Shown piece after piece: positions 1 through 14,269 of a stretch of 64,000 nucleotides of DNA. Location: NCBI GenBank assembly GCA_012861695.1, contig JAAOOA010000188.1, positions 50,001 through 114,000 on the forward strand, read 5' to 3'. A program made the translations under genes and the position numbers. The first letter of the stretch is position 1, and every line of letters begins with the position of its first letter. The notes under the pieces are model-generated. The model saw only the letters and a program-made list of their open reading frames with translations. It did no database searches and was not told where the DNA came from. The DNA is from Trematomus loennbergii (taxonomy: Eukaryota > Chordata > Actinopteri > Perciformes > Nototheniidae).

Positions 1-333
1 GATCCAGAGTTCCCAGAATGCAACTCAATAGCAGGTTATCCCAGCAGTCAACTGGAAACTATTGGTAACATTTTCCGGCAGATGAAATGAGTATAAAACT
101 GTTCCCTGCTCGTTAGGACAGATGATAGATGCTCTAAAAGCAAAGTGTCTACACTCTAAATGTGGTCATCCTGTTGCAGAAGTTGTATGTTGACACTACT
201 TTCAGTCACATTTCTATATCCCACCGTGTATACACACCGTATATACTGTATAATATATATAAATATATATATAAACATGGTGTTCATTTGCAATTGTGTT
301 TGTCTGTTTCTATTAATGCTTCCCACGTGCTAG
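1..333. other. Intron upstream of the microexon
   Basis: AT-rich intronic sequence. The segment before 334 includes a pyrimidine-rich stretch (cttcccacgtgctag) that can serve as an acceptor tract. I see no coding exon here. Confidence 0.6.
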
Positions 334-351
334 GAATGCTAGCAGCAGAAC
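334..351 (+). CDS. cask: CASK 18-nt microexon (GLLAAE-type segment)
   Basis: An 18-nt exon, gaatgctagcagcagaac, sits between ...gctag and gtaggt. Read in phase 1 (one base from the upstream exon), it gives G/x-M-L-A-A-E and leaves a C that completes an Arg codon with the GC opening the next exon at 621. From memory, human CASK has a six-residue alternatively spliced segment GLLAAE just before [10 protein letters not shown], so position, length and phase all match. Met replaces the first Leu. The exon is too short for ORF-based gene finding. It lies in the linker between the kinase-like and L27 domains. Confidence 0.85.
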
Positions 352-556
352 GTAGGTATCCCAGTTCCCTGTGTGTTGTGATGATGCTTTTATCTGTGAT
401 TTAGCAGCTTTAACTTGATTGAGAACATGTTTGAGTGTGTGTGCATGCTCCTAACAATGCGTTCGGAGAGCCTTCGGTGACTGATGGATCACTGCTTTAA
501 AAAGTCACGCTTAATAAGAGTTTTTGCTTTCATATCAGGAAAACAGTTGATCATAG

Positions 557-817
<261 letters not shown>

Positions 818-929
818 TAAAGCTTCAAAAAGCCTACAGTTTGTGCAACATTTCATATTTAATATTCCATTCCTCACACACTTAATGTATATAATATCCT
901 TTATTTAGTTTACTGTGCATTGGTGTTCA

Positions 930-1085
930 ACATGTATATTTTCTACTGTTTTTTTCTATTTTGAGATGTTCCATTTTAGAAGTGATTATACTCTTTTCAT
1001 TTCTCTTATTTGCAATGCCTTGTTTTTTAAGCTGCTGCAACGCAAATATTTCCCAGATCAGGATCAATCAAGTACTTCTTATGTT
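930..1085 (+). mobile_element. Retroposon 3'-tail fragment (copy 1)
   Basis: The order ctattttgagatgttccatttta ... gctgctgcaacgcaaa ... tttcccagatcaggatcaat recurs at 36130-36270 on the same strand and, inverted, at 31786-31930. A tail reading tttcccaaattaggatcaat(g)aag is typical of a dispersed fish retroposon 3' end. The class was not determined. The surrounding 743-1285 has no other feature. Confidence 0.55.
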
Positions 1086-1283
1086 ATCTTACACTCCTGC
1101 CTGAGAAACTCTCCTCTCCTCTCCCTCTGTTGTTCAGTACACATCTGCTGCTTCCTCTCCGCATACCAAACAGTCAAAGACTGAAGTCCTCTGAATAAAA
1201 TCAAAACCCCCTCTCTCTTAAAGCAGGAGAAGCTCTTCTTTGACTGCCGTCGCTCCACAGTGTAGTATTTATCAGTAAAATCA

Positions 1284-1285
<2 letters not shown>

Positions 1286-1318
<33 letters not shown>

Positions 1319-2250
1319 TGTACGTGTGTCTCTGTACGTGTGTGTGTCTCTGTACGTGTGTCTGTCTCTGTACGTGTGTCTGTCTCTGTACGTGTGTCTG
1401 TCTCTGTACGTGTGTCTGTACGTGTGTCTCTGTACGTGTGTGTGTGTCTCTGTACGTGTGTGTGTGTCTCTGTACGTGTGTGTGTCTCTGTGCGTACGTG
1501 TGTGTCTCTGTACGTACGTGTGTGTGTCTCTGTACGTGTGTGTGTCTCTGTACGTACGTGTGTGTGTGTCTCTCTTTACGTGTGTCTCTGTACGTATGTG
1601 TGTGTGTCTCTGTGCGTACGTGTGTGTGTCTCTGTACGTACGTGTGTGTGTCTTTGTACGTACTGTGTGTGTCTCTGTACGTACGTGTGTGTGTGTCTCT
1701 CTTACGTGTGTCTCTGTACGTATGTGTGTGTGTCTCTGTACGTACGTGTGTTTGTCTCTGTACGTACGTGTGTGTGTGTGTGTCTCTGTACGTGTGTGTG
1801 TGTGTCTCTATACGTACGTGTGTGAGTGTGTGTCTCTGTACGTGTGTGTCTCTGTACGTACGTGTGTGTGAGTGTGTGTGTCTCTGTACGTACGTGTGTG
1901 TGTGTCTCTGTACGTACGTGTGTGTGTCTCTCTTTACGTGTGTCTCTGTACGTACGTGTGTGTGTGTCTCTGTACGTGTGTCTCTGTACGTACGTGTGTG
2001 AGTGTGTGTGTCTCTGTACGTGTGTGTCTGTACCTACGTGTGTGTGTGAGTGTGTGTGTCTCTGTACGTACGTGTGTGTCTCTCTTTACGTGTGTCTCTG
2101 TACGTACGTGTGTGAGTGTGTGTGTCTCTGTACGTGTGTGTCTCTGTACGTACGTGTGTGTGTGTGCGTGTGTGTGTCTCTGTACGTGTGTGTCTCTGTA
2201 CGCGTGTGTCTCTGTACGTACGTGTGTGTGTGTCTGTACGTCTGTGTGTG
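1286..2250. repeat. TG/ctctgtacgtacgtg complex microsatellite
   Basis: Pure (TG)n passes into about 950 bp of units such as tctctgtacgtacgtgtgtg with variable TG length. It gives long spurious ORFs of Cys/Val or Thr/His. The same chemistry recurs at 3460-3990, which suggests related expansion in one intron. Confidence 0.95.
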
Positions 2251-3455
2251 TGCTCCAGTTTTGCAGCCTTGTTACAAGTGAAATGATACGGTTAAATTCA
2301 AACCTGAGGATTTCTAGCATAATATTAACCATGTTTAGCCTGTAGAGTTTCCATCAGGCTGCATGAGTTAACAAAAACTGTCAACACTTCACGCGGCCGA
2401 GGCTCTGCATGATTAATATCAGACACAAATATCTTCCTCCCACCTGCACGCACTCTGGAGGCAATCTAGAAAGGTCATGTTGTTGTTGTTTTGTTGTTAA
2501 ATGACTCGCGTGTACACAGCAGAATATAAGCAGGACCTTTACTGATTACTGCGTCACCATATCAACAAAATCCCAGACAACATTTGATATTATTACTCAG
2601 TGTGTCTGACACTGGAAGTGTTTCATTTTCTCTGATTTCTGTGTCTTTCTCTGCAATGTTGGGAAATAACAGAGGATGTTTTTGACAGGATGTGAGAATC
2701 TGCAAGAGGTGTATCCAACAAGGATGTCATGTAAATCAGAGGGATCAGGAAATCAGATGATTATAACAATGCATTCTGGAAAATGGCAATAACCTAACCC
2801 CAAATATTCGGACAAACGTATTTGATATGTATCTCTGTCTCTGAGAAATGTGCAACCATTACATACATGTTGTGTTGCTGATGAGAGTGATAATAAGCAC
2901 CATTTATTTGTTCTTTGCAGATATAATAAAGTGTATTTCCCAAAGCATGTGCAAAAAGCAAAGCAGCCCTAGCTTCGCTCACTTTGCATACATTTTAATT
3001 CATAATTCTGCAGAAATATTTTGCATATTTTGTCCTCTTACTATGCAAAACATTGCAAAACAAAATAAGAATGATTGCATCTTTAGAGAGCTCATGCTAA
3101 CTGAAGACAGGCGCTTTAATCAGCGTTCTGCTTCGTTGCTCTGTGCTATTTAAATGAAATGTGTGCATATTTGGCCTCCATCTATGCAAATACCCCTCAT
3201 TGCAAAGACAATGAAAACTTTAGCATCTAAGGAAGTTGGTGCTGACTGAACATCATCAAGGGGGGTCAGCATGTCACTTTGTGCTCACAGTGCACTTGAA
3301 ATCTTCCTTTAATAAATCAAAGTAAATGATAAAACGTTAAAGGTTGAGATATTTGTGGATAAACGTCTGCACATATTTGACTACTTTAAAAAGTTCAATA
3401 AGCTAGTTAATATAGTTAGTAAATAACAACTAAGAGACTACTAGGGCTGTGTGGA
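2251..3455. other. Intron, no recognisable feature
   Basis: AT-rich unique-looking sequence. Short tatgcaaa-type words repeat loosely between 2940 and 3190, but I could not define a repeat unit or an exon. Confidence 0.5.
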
Positions 3456-3458
3456 GTC

Positions 3459-3992
<534 letters not shown>

Positions 3993-4138
3993 TATGTCAG
4001 TGGGAGCTGCAGATGTCTCCCTTTCAGCCCTCACTTTGACTCTTTTAGAGGAGGGGGAGTGTGAGGAAGGACAGAGGGAGCAGTGAAGGAAACAATGGTG
4101 TGTATTGTCGGGCCTTCAGTGTTATTCAGCCTCCGTCA

Positions 4139-4192
<54 letters not shown>

Positions 4193-5069
4193 CCACCACA
4201 CTGCTGAAACATCTCATGGACCTTGGTGTGTTAGATAAATAGTTCCCGCAGCGTTCTCCTGACAAAGCGGGTGAGTTTCTTTCTCTCTGATGTGTTTGCA
4301 GGATTTCTAAAATTGCCTCGAGCTGATTTGAAGTCTTTTTTCCCGTGTGTGTGTTTTCCCCGTTCCACATGTGTAATGAGGCGCTGCAGTCAAGTGCATT
4401 TTGTCTTGTTGTTGTTGTTGTTGTGCTAGTTTCAGAAGTGATCCTGAAGGAGAAGTCTAAATGTACGTGTCACTATCAGGAAGTGAAGACATCGTGTCCT
4501 CATTGAGAGAAAGAGCTGCTTGTTTTAATTGTTGGTTTCTATTAGAGCTGCACAGTAAATCAACATGTTATCAAAATCTACACAATATCAATTCCTGCAG
4601 CCCTTACTTTGTGATTTGCACCGCTGATATATTGTCTCCGTGCCTTCCTAATTCTACATATCGCAGTATTTGTTCATAGTTTGTTCAGTTGTCTGCAGAA
4701 TATTGTAGTTTTTCAGAATAAAAGCCCTCAGAGGTCACTTTGTTTAACCGTCAACAAAACAGAAAGATGTTGACGTCGCGTCCTCTGAAAGTCGCAGAAG
4801 AAGAGAGCAGTAAATATGTGTGTGTGTGCTCAATGACGGACGACACACACACACACACACACACACCACACACACACACACTCTGTGGTACGATTCAGCC
4901 CTCAGGCTTTATTTTGGTATTCTTATGAGTGTTTCCTGAGGTGTGTGTTGTGTTTGTTTCTCAGTTTGTTCATGGAGGGCGTGGAGATGCAAACTTTGTC
5001 ATTGGTCTTTCCCAGGAGACGGTGATGAAGCTGGGTTTTGATTTAAGTGAATCCCCCTAGAAAATGTGT
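3993..5069. other. Intron with short CA/GT repeats
   Basis: It contains (GT)n at 4138-4190 and (CA)n at 4844-4881. No exon-like segment with both splice sites and matching phase was found. Confidence 0.5.
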
Positions 5070-8000
5070 TTTCTGACTTAATGTGGTGCTAAACGTGTCT
5101 CTTATTGATCGTGATTTTAAACTAGACAAACAGATCAATTCTGTGGTCAAATGCAGCTTCTTTCAGCTCAGACTTTAGCAAAGGTCAAGCCTTTCCTTTC
5201 TTTGAATGACTTTGAGAAAGTAATACATTGTTTTATATCCACTAAACTGGATTACTGCAACGCTCTGTACTTTGGAGTAACCAAGGCTTCCCTGTCTCGC
5301 CTCCAGCTGGTCCAGAATGCTGCTGCACGCCTCCTTACAAGGACAGGCAGGCGTGAACATATTACTCCTGTACTCGCCTCGTTACATTGGCTACCAGTCA
5401 GTTTAAGAATACAATTTAAAATGTTATTGTTTGCATACAAAGCCCTAAACGGTTTAGCCCCAGCGTACCTGGCAGATCTTTTAAACCCATACACCCACAC
5501 GGTCACTGAGGTCTGCTGACAGACTCCTTCTGGTCGTGGCAGCGAGGAGACAGAGCCTTTGCTGTTGCCAGCTCCAAAGTTATGGAACGAATTGCCGCTC
5601 CAGGTTAGACTTGCCCTCCAGGTTAGACTTGCCCTCCAGGTTAGACTTGCCCCTCCAGGTTAGACTTGCCCCTCCAGGTCCAGGTTAGACTTGCCCCTCC
5701 AGGTTAGACTTGCCCCTCCAGGTTAGACTTGCCCCTCCAGGTCAGACTTGCCCCTCCAGTTAGACTTGCCCCTCAGGTTAGACTTGCCCTCCAGGTTAGA
5801 CTTGCCCCTCCAGGTTAGACTTGCCCCTCCAGGTCAGGTTAGACTTGCCCCTCCAGGTCCAGGTTAGACTTGCCCCTCCAGGTTAGACTTGCCCCTCCAG
5901 GTCAGACTTGCCCCTCCAGGTCAGACTTGCCCCTCCAGGTTAGACTTGCCCCTCCAGGTCAGACTTGCCCCTCCAGGTTAGACTTGCCCCTCCAGGTTAG
6001 ACTTGCCCCTCCAGGTTAGACTTGCCCCTCCAGGTTAGACTTTCCCCTCCAGGTTAGACTGCCCCTCCAGGTTAGACTTGCCCCTCCAGGTTAGACTTGC
6101 CCCTCCAGGTTAGACTTGCCCCTCCAGGTTAGACTTGCCCCTCCAGGTGACTTGCCCCTCCAGGTTAGACTTGCCCCTCCAGGTTAGACTTGCCCCTCCA
6201 GGTTAGACGTGCCCCTCCAGGTCAGACTTGCTCCTCCAGGTTAGACTTGCCCCTCCAGGTTAGATGTGCCCCTCCAGGTCAGACTTGCCCCTCCAGGTTA
6301 GACGTGCCCCTCCAGGTTAGACTTGCCCCTCAGGTTAGACTTGCCCCTCCAGGTCAGACTTGCCCCTCCAGGTTAGACTTGCCCTCCAGGTTAGACTTGC
6401 CCTCCAGGTTAGACTTGCCCCTCCAGGTCAGACTTGCCCCTCCAGGTCAGACTTGCCCCTCCAGGTTAGACTTGCCCCTCCAGGTCAGACTTGCCCCTCC
6501 AGGTTAGACTTGCCCTCCAGGTTAGACTTGCCCCTCCAGGTTAGACTTTCCCCTCCAGTTAGACTTTCCCCTCCAGGTTAGACGTGCCCCTCCAGGTTAG
6601 ACTTGCCCCTCCAGGTTAGACTTGCCCCTCCAGTTAGACTTGCCCCTCCAGGTTAGACTTGCCCTCCAGGTTAGACTTGCCCTCCAGGTTAGATTGCCCC
6701 TCCAGGTTAGACTTGCCCCTCCAGGTGACTTGCCCTCCAGGTTAGACGTGCCCCTCCAGGTCAGACTTGCTCCTCCAGGTTAGACTTGCCCCTCCAGGTT
6801 AGATGTGCCCCTCCAGGTCAGACTTGCCCCTCCAGGTTAGACTTGCCCCTCCGGTTAGACTTGCCCCTCCAGGTTAGACTTGCCCCTCCAGGTTAGACTT
6901 GCCCCTCCAGGTTAGACTTGCCCCTCCAGGTCAGGTTAGACTTCCCCTCCAGGTTAGACGTGCCCTCCAGGTTAGACTTGCCTCTCCAGGTTAGACTTGC
7001 CCCTCCAGGTTAGACTTGCCCCTCCAGGTTAGACTTGCCCCTCCAGGTTAGACTTGCCCCTCCAGGTTAGACTTGCCCTCCAGGTTAGACTTGCCCCTCC
7101 AGGTTAGACTTGCCCCTCCAGGTCAGACTTGCCCCTCCAGGTTAGACTTGCCCCTCCAGGTTAGACTTGCCCCTCCAGGTTAGACTTGCCCTCCAGGTTA
7201 GACTTGCTCCTCCAGTTAGACTTGCCCCTCCAGGTTAGACGCCCCTCCAGGTTAGACTTGCTCCTCCAGGTTAGACTTGCCCCTCCAGGTTAGACTTGCC
7301 CCTCCAGGTTAGACTTGCCCCTCCAGGTTAGACTTGCCCCTCCCAGGTTAGACTTGCCCCTCCAGGTTAGATGTGCCCCTCCAGGTTAGACTTGCCCCTC
7401 CAGGTTAGACTTCCCCTCCAGGTTAGACGTGCCCCTCCAGGTCAGACTTGCTCCTCCAGGTTAGATGTGCCCCTCCAGGTCAGACTTGCCCCTCCAGGTT
7501 AGACTTGCCCCTCCAGGTTAGACTTGCCCTCCAGGTTGACTTGCCCCTCCAGGTTAGACTTGCCCCTCCAGGTCCAGGTTAGACTTGCCCCTCCAGGTTA
7601 GACGTGCCCCTCCAGGTTAGACTTGCCTCTCCAGGTTAGACTTGCCCCTCCAGGTTAGACTTGCCCCTCCAGGTTAGACTTGCCCCTCCAGGTTAGACTT
7701 GCCCCTCCAGGTTAGACTTGCCCCTCCAGGTTAGACTTGCCCCTCCAGGTTAGACCTTGCCCCTCCAGGTCAGACTTGCCCCTCCAGGTTAGACTTGCCC
7801 CTCCAGGTTAGACTTGCCCCTCCAGGTTAGACTTGCCCCTCCAGGTTAGACTTTCCCCTCCAGGTTAGACTTTCCCTCCAGGTTAGACGTGCCCCTCCAG
7901 GTTAGACTTGCCCTCCAGGTTAGACTTGCCCCTCCAGTTAGACTTGCCCCTCCAGGTTAGACTTGCCCCTCCAGGTTAGACTTGCCCCTCCAGGTTAGAT

Positions 8001-9645
8001 GTGCCCCTCCAGGTTAGACTTGCCCCTCCAGGTTAGACTGCCCCTCCAGGTTAGACGTGCCCCTCCAGGTCAGACTTGCTCCTCCAGGTTAGACTTGCCC
8101 CTCCAGGTTAGATGTGCCCCTCCAGGTCAGACTTGCCCCTCCAGGTTAGACTTGCCCCTCCAGGTTAGACTTGCCCCTCCAGGTTAGACTTGCCCCTCCA
8201 GGTTAGACTTGCCCCTCCAGGTTAGACTTGCCCCTCCAGGTCCAGGTTAGACTTGCCCCTCCAGGTTAGACGTGCCCCTCCAGGTTAGACTTGCCTCTCC
8301 AGGTTAGACTTGCCCCTCCAGGTTAGACTTGCCCCTCCAGGTTAGACTTGCCCCTCCAGGTTAGACTTGCCCCTCCAGGTTAGACTTTGCCCCTCCAGGT
8401 TAGACTTGCCCCTCCAGGTCAGACTTGCCCCTCCAGGTTAGACTTGCCCCTCCAGGTTAGACTTGCCCCTCCAGGTTAGACTTGCCCTCCAGGTTAGACT
8501 TGCTCCTCCAGGTTAGACTTGCCCCTCAGGTTAGACTGCCCCTCCAGTTAGACTTGCTCCTCCAGGTTAGACTTGCCCCTCCAGTTAGACTTGCCCCTCC
8601 AGGTTAGACTTGCCCCTCCAGGTTAGACTTGCCCCTCCCAGGTTAGACTTGCCCCTCCAGGTAGATGTGCCCCTCCAGGTTAGACTTGCCCCTCCAGGTT
8701 AGACTTGCCCCTCCAGGTTAGACGTGCCCTCCAGGTCAGACTTGCTCCTCCAGGTTAGACTTGCCCCTCAGGTTAGATGTGCCCTCCAGGTCAGACTTGC
8801 CCTCCAGGTTAGACTTGCCCCTCCAGGTTAGACTTGCCCCTCCAGGTTAGACTTGCCCCTCCAGGTTAGACTTGCCCCTCCAGGTCCAGGTTAGACTTGC
8901 CCCTCCAGGTTAGACGTGCCCCTCCAGGTTAGACTTGCCTCCCTCCAGTTAGACTTGCCCTCCAGGTTAGACTTGCCCCTCCAGGTTAGACTTCCCCTCC
9001 AGGTTAGACTTGCCCCTCCAGGTTAGACTTGCCCCTCCAGGTTAGACTTGCCCCTCCAGGTTAGACTTGCCCCTCCAGGTCAGACTTGCCCCTCCAGGTT
9101 AGACTTGCCCCTCCAGGTTAGACTTGCCCCTCCAGGTTAGACTTGCCCCTCCAGGTTAGACTAGCCCCTCCAGGTTAGACTTGCTCCTCCAGGTTAGACT
9201 TGCCCCTCCAGGTTAGACTTGCCCCTCCAGGTTGACTTGCCCCTCCAGGTTAGACTTGCCCCTCCAGGTTAGACTTGCCCCTCCAGGTTAGACTTGCCCC
9301 TCCAGGTTAGACTTGCCCCTCCAGGTTAGACTTGCTCCAACTCTGCCTGTTTTTAATCTCGTTTAAAAACCCACTTCTTCTCGCTGGCATTTACAGACCA
9401 GGTGACACTTGTGCTTTTACATTTGGGTTTTTAGTGTTTTGTATAGTTTGTACGTCATGTAGGAGAGTTTCTCAGTCTGTGGCTCTGATCTGGTTTCAGT
9501 GTCTCGTGTTTCACATTTGTTTCATGCCCTGTCTGTTCTTTATGTATGTATGCTATGTTTTTATACAGTTGTTGATGTACGGCACTTTGTTCAACTCTGT
9601 TGTTTTTAAATGTGCTATAGAAATAAATTGGATTGGATTATGTTA
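5070..9645 (+). mobile_element. L2-like non-LTR retrotransposon 3' end, split by a minisatellite
   Basis: The 3' part of a reverse-transcriptase ORF is readable from about 5090 (IDRDFKLDKQINSVVKCSF) through KLDYCNALYFGVTKASLSR, QNAAARLLTRTGRREHITPV, LASLHWLPVSLRIQFKMLLF and APKLWNELPLQVRL at 5564-5610. These motifs are typical of the C-terminal end of fish L2/CR1-type RT proteins. The frame is interrupted after NPYT, so the copy is dead. Coding sequence resumes at about 9332 with APTLPV-F-SRLKTHFFSLAF, followed by a 3' end reading atgtgctatagaaataaattggattgg. The element is 5'-truncated, as is usual for LINE copies. Between the halves lies the 19-bp array listed separately. Confidence 0.88.
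5596..9345 (+). repeat. 19-bp minisatellite inside the L2 element (about 195 units)
   Basis: Unit aggttagacttgcccctcc, 19 bp, with frequent single-base dropouts (ccctcc, ccagtt) and g/t variants (gacgtg, gatgtg). Length divided by unit gives about 197 copies. The flanking L2 sequence itself reads gctccaggttagacttgctcc, so the unit derives from the codons for PLQVRLAP of the reverse transcriptase. Blocks of several units recur in higher-order form, for example gacgtgcccctccaggtcag at 6206, 6742 and 8055. Confidence 0.97.
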
Positions 9646-9650
9646 TATTA

Positions 9651-9888
<238 letters not shown>

Positions 9889-10441
9889 ATGTCAAATTGC
9901 TCATCAACATCTCCTGCTTGTATCTTAGATATGAAAACATTTTTAGAGGAGTGTTTTATTCTCCTTTCGTCTCCCTCCAGCTGCCGTCAGTGATTCAGGG
10001 CCCTTTTGTCTGCAACATCAAATCTCTCTCACACACACCACACACACACACACTCACACACACACACACTCCTCGTCTGTGACTCAGCGCACACACACAC
10101 TCTGTCAGTTTATTAGTCAGCTGGGACTCAGTAAACAGAGTCTGTCTGTTCGTCCCAGAGAGCAGAAACAGCTCCTTCTTGTTAACAGTTTAACGTCAAG
10201 AAGAATAAAAGATAGTTTTAAAATCTCTGAAGACAAACCAAACCAAATAAAGACAGAAAGAGCGGAGTATAAATGAGGATAACTGCTTTGTTTTTAACCC
10301 ATTTTCACTTGAAAAACACCAGAAGTGTAACCAGGCTGTTCCTAAATATAGACGTGGTTTCTGCCACACAACAGTGTTTACAGGAAACACGTTTATTTCA
10401 TCGTGTGAAGAAATGTGCCTCTGATGCAGAAAACTGAATTC
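9889..10441. other. Intron, no gene seen
   Basis: It contains a short CA block (10030-10072) and otherwise unremarkable intronic sequence. Confidence 0.5.
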
Positions 10442-11135
10442 TTAAAGAGGCCTATTAGTCTTTCTGGAGTGTTCCCTTCCCTGTAGTCAATGTTTCTGTG
10501 CATGTAAACCAGGGGGGTCAAACTCAATTTCATCGCGGGCCACATTAGCATTATGGCTGCACTCTAAGGGCCGGTTGTAACTTTAAGACTACATAAAAAC
10601 ATATATATATATATCATATATATATAAATAATGTATTATTACATTATGCCTCTGCATTGGATTATTATGGGATAGGGTAATAACTTCATAAATAACTACG
10701 TCTGAAAGCAGAAGTCTAGGGCAAATAATTGCAAGTCTCTTCAGTGAGAATGTCACAAAATGATTTCAAAAGAAAGCCACATTCTGGAAAAAAAGTCAAA
10801 ATCAAAAAATAAGTGAATTTGTTTTTTAAAAGAAGTGAAATTTGAAAAAAATAAAGTAACATTTCAAAAAAAGTAACATTTACAAAAACAATTCTAAGAA
10901 AAATGCATATTTAGAAGAAAAAAAGTCAAATTCTGAGAAAAAAAGTCAAATTTGAGATGCATTGTGGGACATGTAGTTTATGGGCAACGTAAATCAGCAT
11001 GTAACCGTATATAAAGTATTATATTCTTTGCAAGCTCTTGTTGGGCCACATGACATGAAGTCACGGGCCGGATTTGGCCCCGGGCCTTGAGTTTGACCCC
11101 CTGATGTAAACGGTCTGCAGGTTCTAAAATCCTGT
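10442..11135 (+). mobile_element. TTAA-type MITE interrupted by a hAT element
   Basis: It begins TTAAAGAGGCCTATTAG at 10442 and, once the nested hAT copy is removed, the junction reads ctgtgcatgtaaacggtctgcag. The reverse complement of that string occurs inside the intact TTAA MITE at 27797-28489 (ctgcagaccgtttacatgca). The right end is not clear. Confidence 0.6.
10510..11103 (+). mobile_element. Non-autonomous hAT transposon with 8-bp target duplication
   Basis: Terminal inverted repeats caggggggtcaaactcaa and ttgagtttgaccccctg bound 594 bp. Both ends are flanked by the same octamer, atgtaaac (10502-10509 and 11104-11111), the 8-bp target duplication expected of hAT elements. The interior has no transposase ORF and contains GGGCC-rich subterminal stretches and AT-rich filler. 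Confidence 0.93.
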
Positions 11136-11307
11136 TGTAGGTGTAGCGGCAAATCATATAGAAATAAAACAGACAATTCACTGAAAGTAAAACTGCTGCT
11201 GAGGCACCAGTTAGCAAATGATCCAAGTCCAGACACACATCCCTGTTTGTGCATTTCATTCCTATATCAAAATACAATGAACAGGTTTCCTATATTTCTT
11301 TTTAGCC

Positions 11308-11685
11308 CAGGGGGGTCCAAACCTTTTTCACCGAGGGCCACATACAGAAAATATATATATGAAGGGCTGGGCCGCTCACTAGAAGTTTACTGCCTCATAA
11401 GTTCAGTTATAAGTTACTCAAATCAATCCAATGCAGGTAAATTATGCTTTTGAGTGTTGGCAGCTCATCCCTTAAAACAGAAGCCTCAGAGTGATTATAA
11501 TGAGAGGAAATAGGAAGGTCTTATCAACACGTGAATACTACTGTGTAATATATGTTTACATTTATATTTAAGAAGTACAATATAAGACAAGCAGAAGTTT
11601 CAGGTATGGGCCGTATTCCATTGTACTTTTTGAATTAGCTGAGGGCCGATTCAAGATGGTCCGCAGGCCGCATTTGATCTAGTGT
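11308..11685 (+). mobile_element. Degenerate hAT-like element
   Basis: It starts caggggggtccaaacctttt and carries gagggccacata, gggccgctcac and ggtccgcaggccgcattt, the usual subterminal words of fish hAT derivatives. The right terminal repeat has decayed or been lost after gatctagtg, so the end is approximate. Confidence 0.65.
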
Positions 11686-11759
11686 TGACGATCAGCTGTT
11701 TGATCATGACCTCCTAATCACTGATTGGTTCTCTCACTGATTGATTGATTGATTAATGA

Positions 11760-12842
<1,083 letters not shown>

Positions 12843-14031
12843 GTTTTTATGTTTCTTATTATTTATACTGCACATAAAAAAATGTGTTAGAATTGTATTT
12901 TGAGTTCCGTTAATTGATCAATAAATTAAGTAATCATTTGTATAAATAAACAAAATATTTCAACCTCAAAAGAAATGTATTAAAGCTTGAATGTAATAAA
13001 ACACATTCACCCTGATTCACACACACATGAACACGAGTGTGTCCTGTTCTTCCTCATGTGATGTGTGTGTGATGGATGTAATACTCTGTGCAGATAACAC
13101 ACACTCTCCTCGTCGCTGCTCTCCTCTGTAACCTCTCACTTCTGTTTCATTATTCATATGAATCCTCCGGCCTCTCGCTCTCTGAAGCTCTCTCTCCTCA
13201 CAGCTTCTTACTTCCTGTTTGTGTGAAGACGCTCTCAGATAAATGAGAAATACTCTAATACTCTTTTTTCATTTTCGGGCTGCACGATTTACTTGTAAAA
13301 CATAACTTATTGCATTGATTCTGATAAATATTCAAATGTAGGCGATCTGAATCAAACAAGGAGTCCCTGTAGCTCCACAATACTTATTTAAAATGGTATT
13401 TTAAGACATATTTACCCTTTAATAATATTGTGCATCCTGCCATTTGAAGATTGGACTTGTCTATATTATTATTTTGATATATATTCAGTTATGTGCAGCT
13501 CTGGTCCCTAAGGTCGATAGATGGATGAACGTGTGTTGTCTGTGTGCAGGTACGAGCCAATTCAATGCATCTGAAGAAGTGCAAATACTAATATACTATA
13601 TCATGTACAGAGAGGGTAGTGAGTACTGCAGTATTTAGTGATGCTTCAGAGTATATAAAGTATACAGTATCTCAAATATTTAAATACAATAATAGTTATT
13701 GCCATTTAACTTGAACTTCTGTTTGTAAACAGACTGTTAAAACATCTGGCTTCTGTTTCACCTTCCTCATTAGAGAAGCTGCTACACACACACACACACA
13801 CACACACGCACGCACACCACACACACGCACACGCACGCACACGCACCGCACCACACACATCAACAGTATGTTTGTGGTTATTAGTGCTTTCTCCACAGAG
13901 AGGTGCATTATGGTCTCAGGGTCTGACCCTCGCTGTGATGATTCACACACACACACACACCCACACGCACACACACACACACTCATTGCTAGTTAGGGTT
14001 TATGTGCAGGATGCAAGGCTGGTACTTAAGA

Positions 14032-14034
<3 letters not shown>
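12843..14034. other. Intron with small CA blocks
   Basis: CA/CGCA blocks at 13783-13858 and 13944-13982. I saw no exon, RNA gene or complete transposon. Confidence 0.5.
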
Positions 14035-14075
<41 letters not shown>

Positions 14076-14103
14076 TGGGGTGTGTGTGTGTGTGTGTGTG
14101 TGG

Positions 14104-14184
<81 letters not shown>

Positions 14185-14209
14185 GTGTGTGTGTGTGTGT
14201 GTGTGTGTG

Positions 14210-14268
<59 letters not shown>
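14035..14268. repeat. (GT)n microsatellite
   Basis: About 235 bp of GT with occasional GGT, TTG or TTT interruptions. Confidence 0.98.

Positions 14269-14269
<1 letters not shown>

Noticed and set aside
5596..9345. CRISPR array
   Set aside because: The 19-bp units are directly adjacent with no unique spacers, in a vertebrate gene, and derive from an L2 element.
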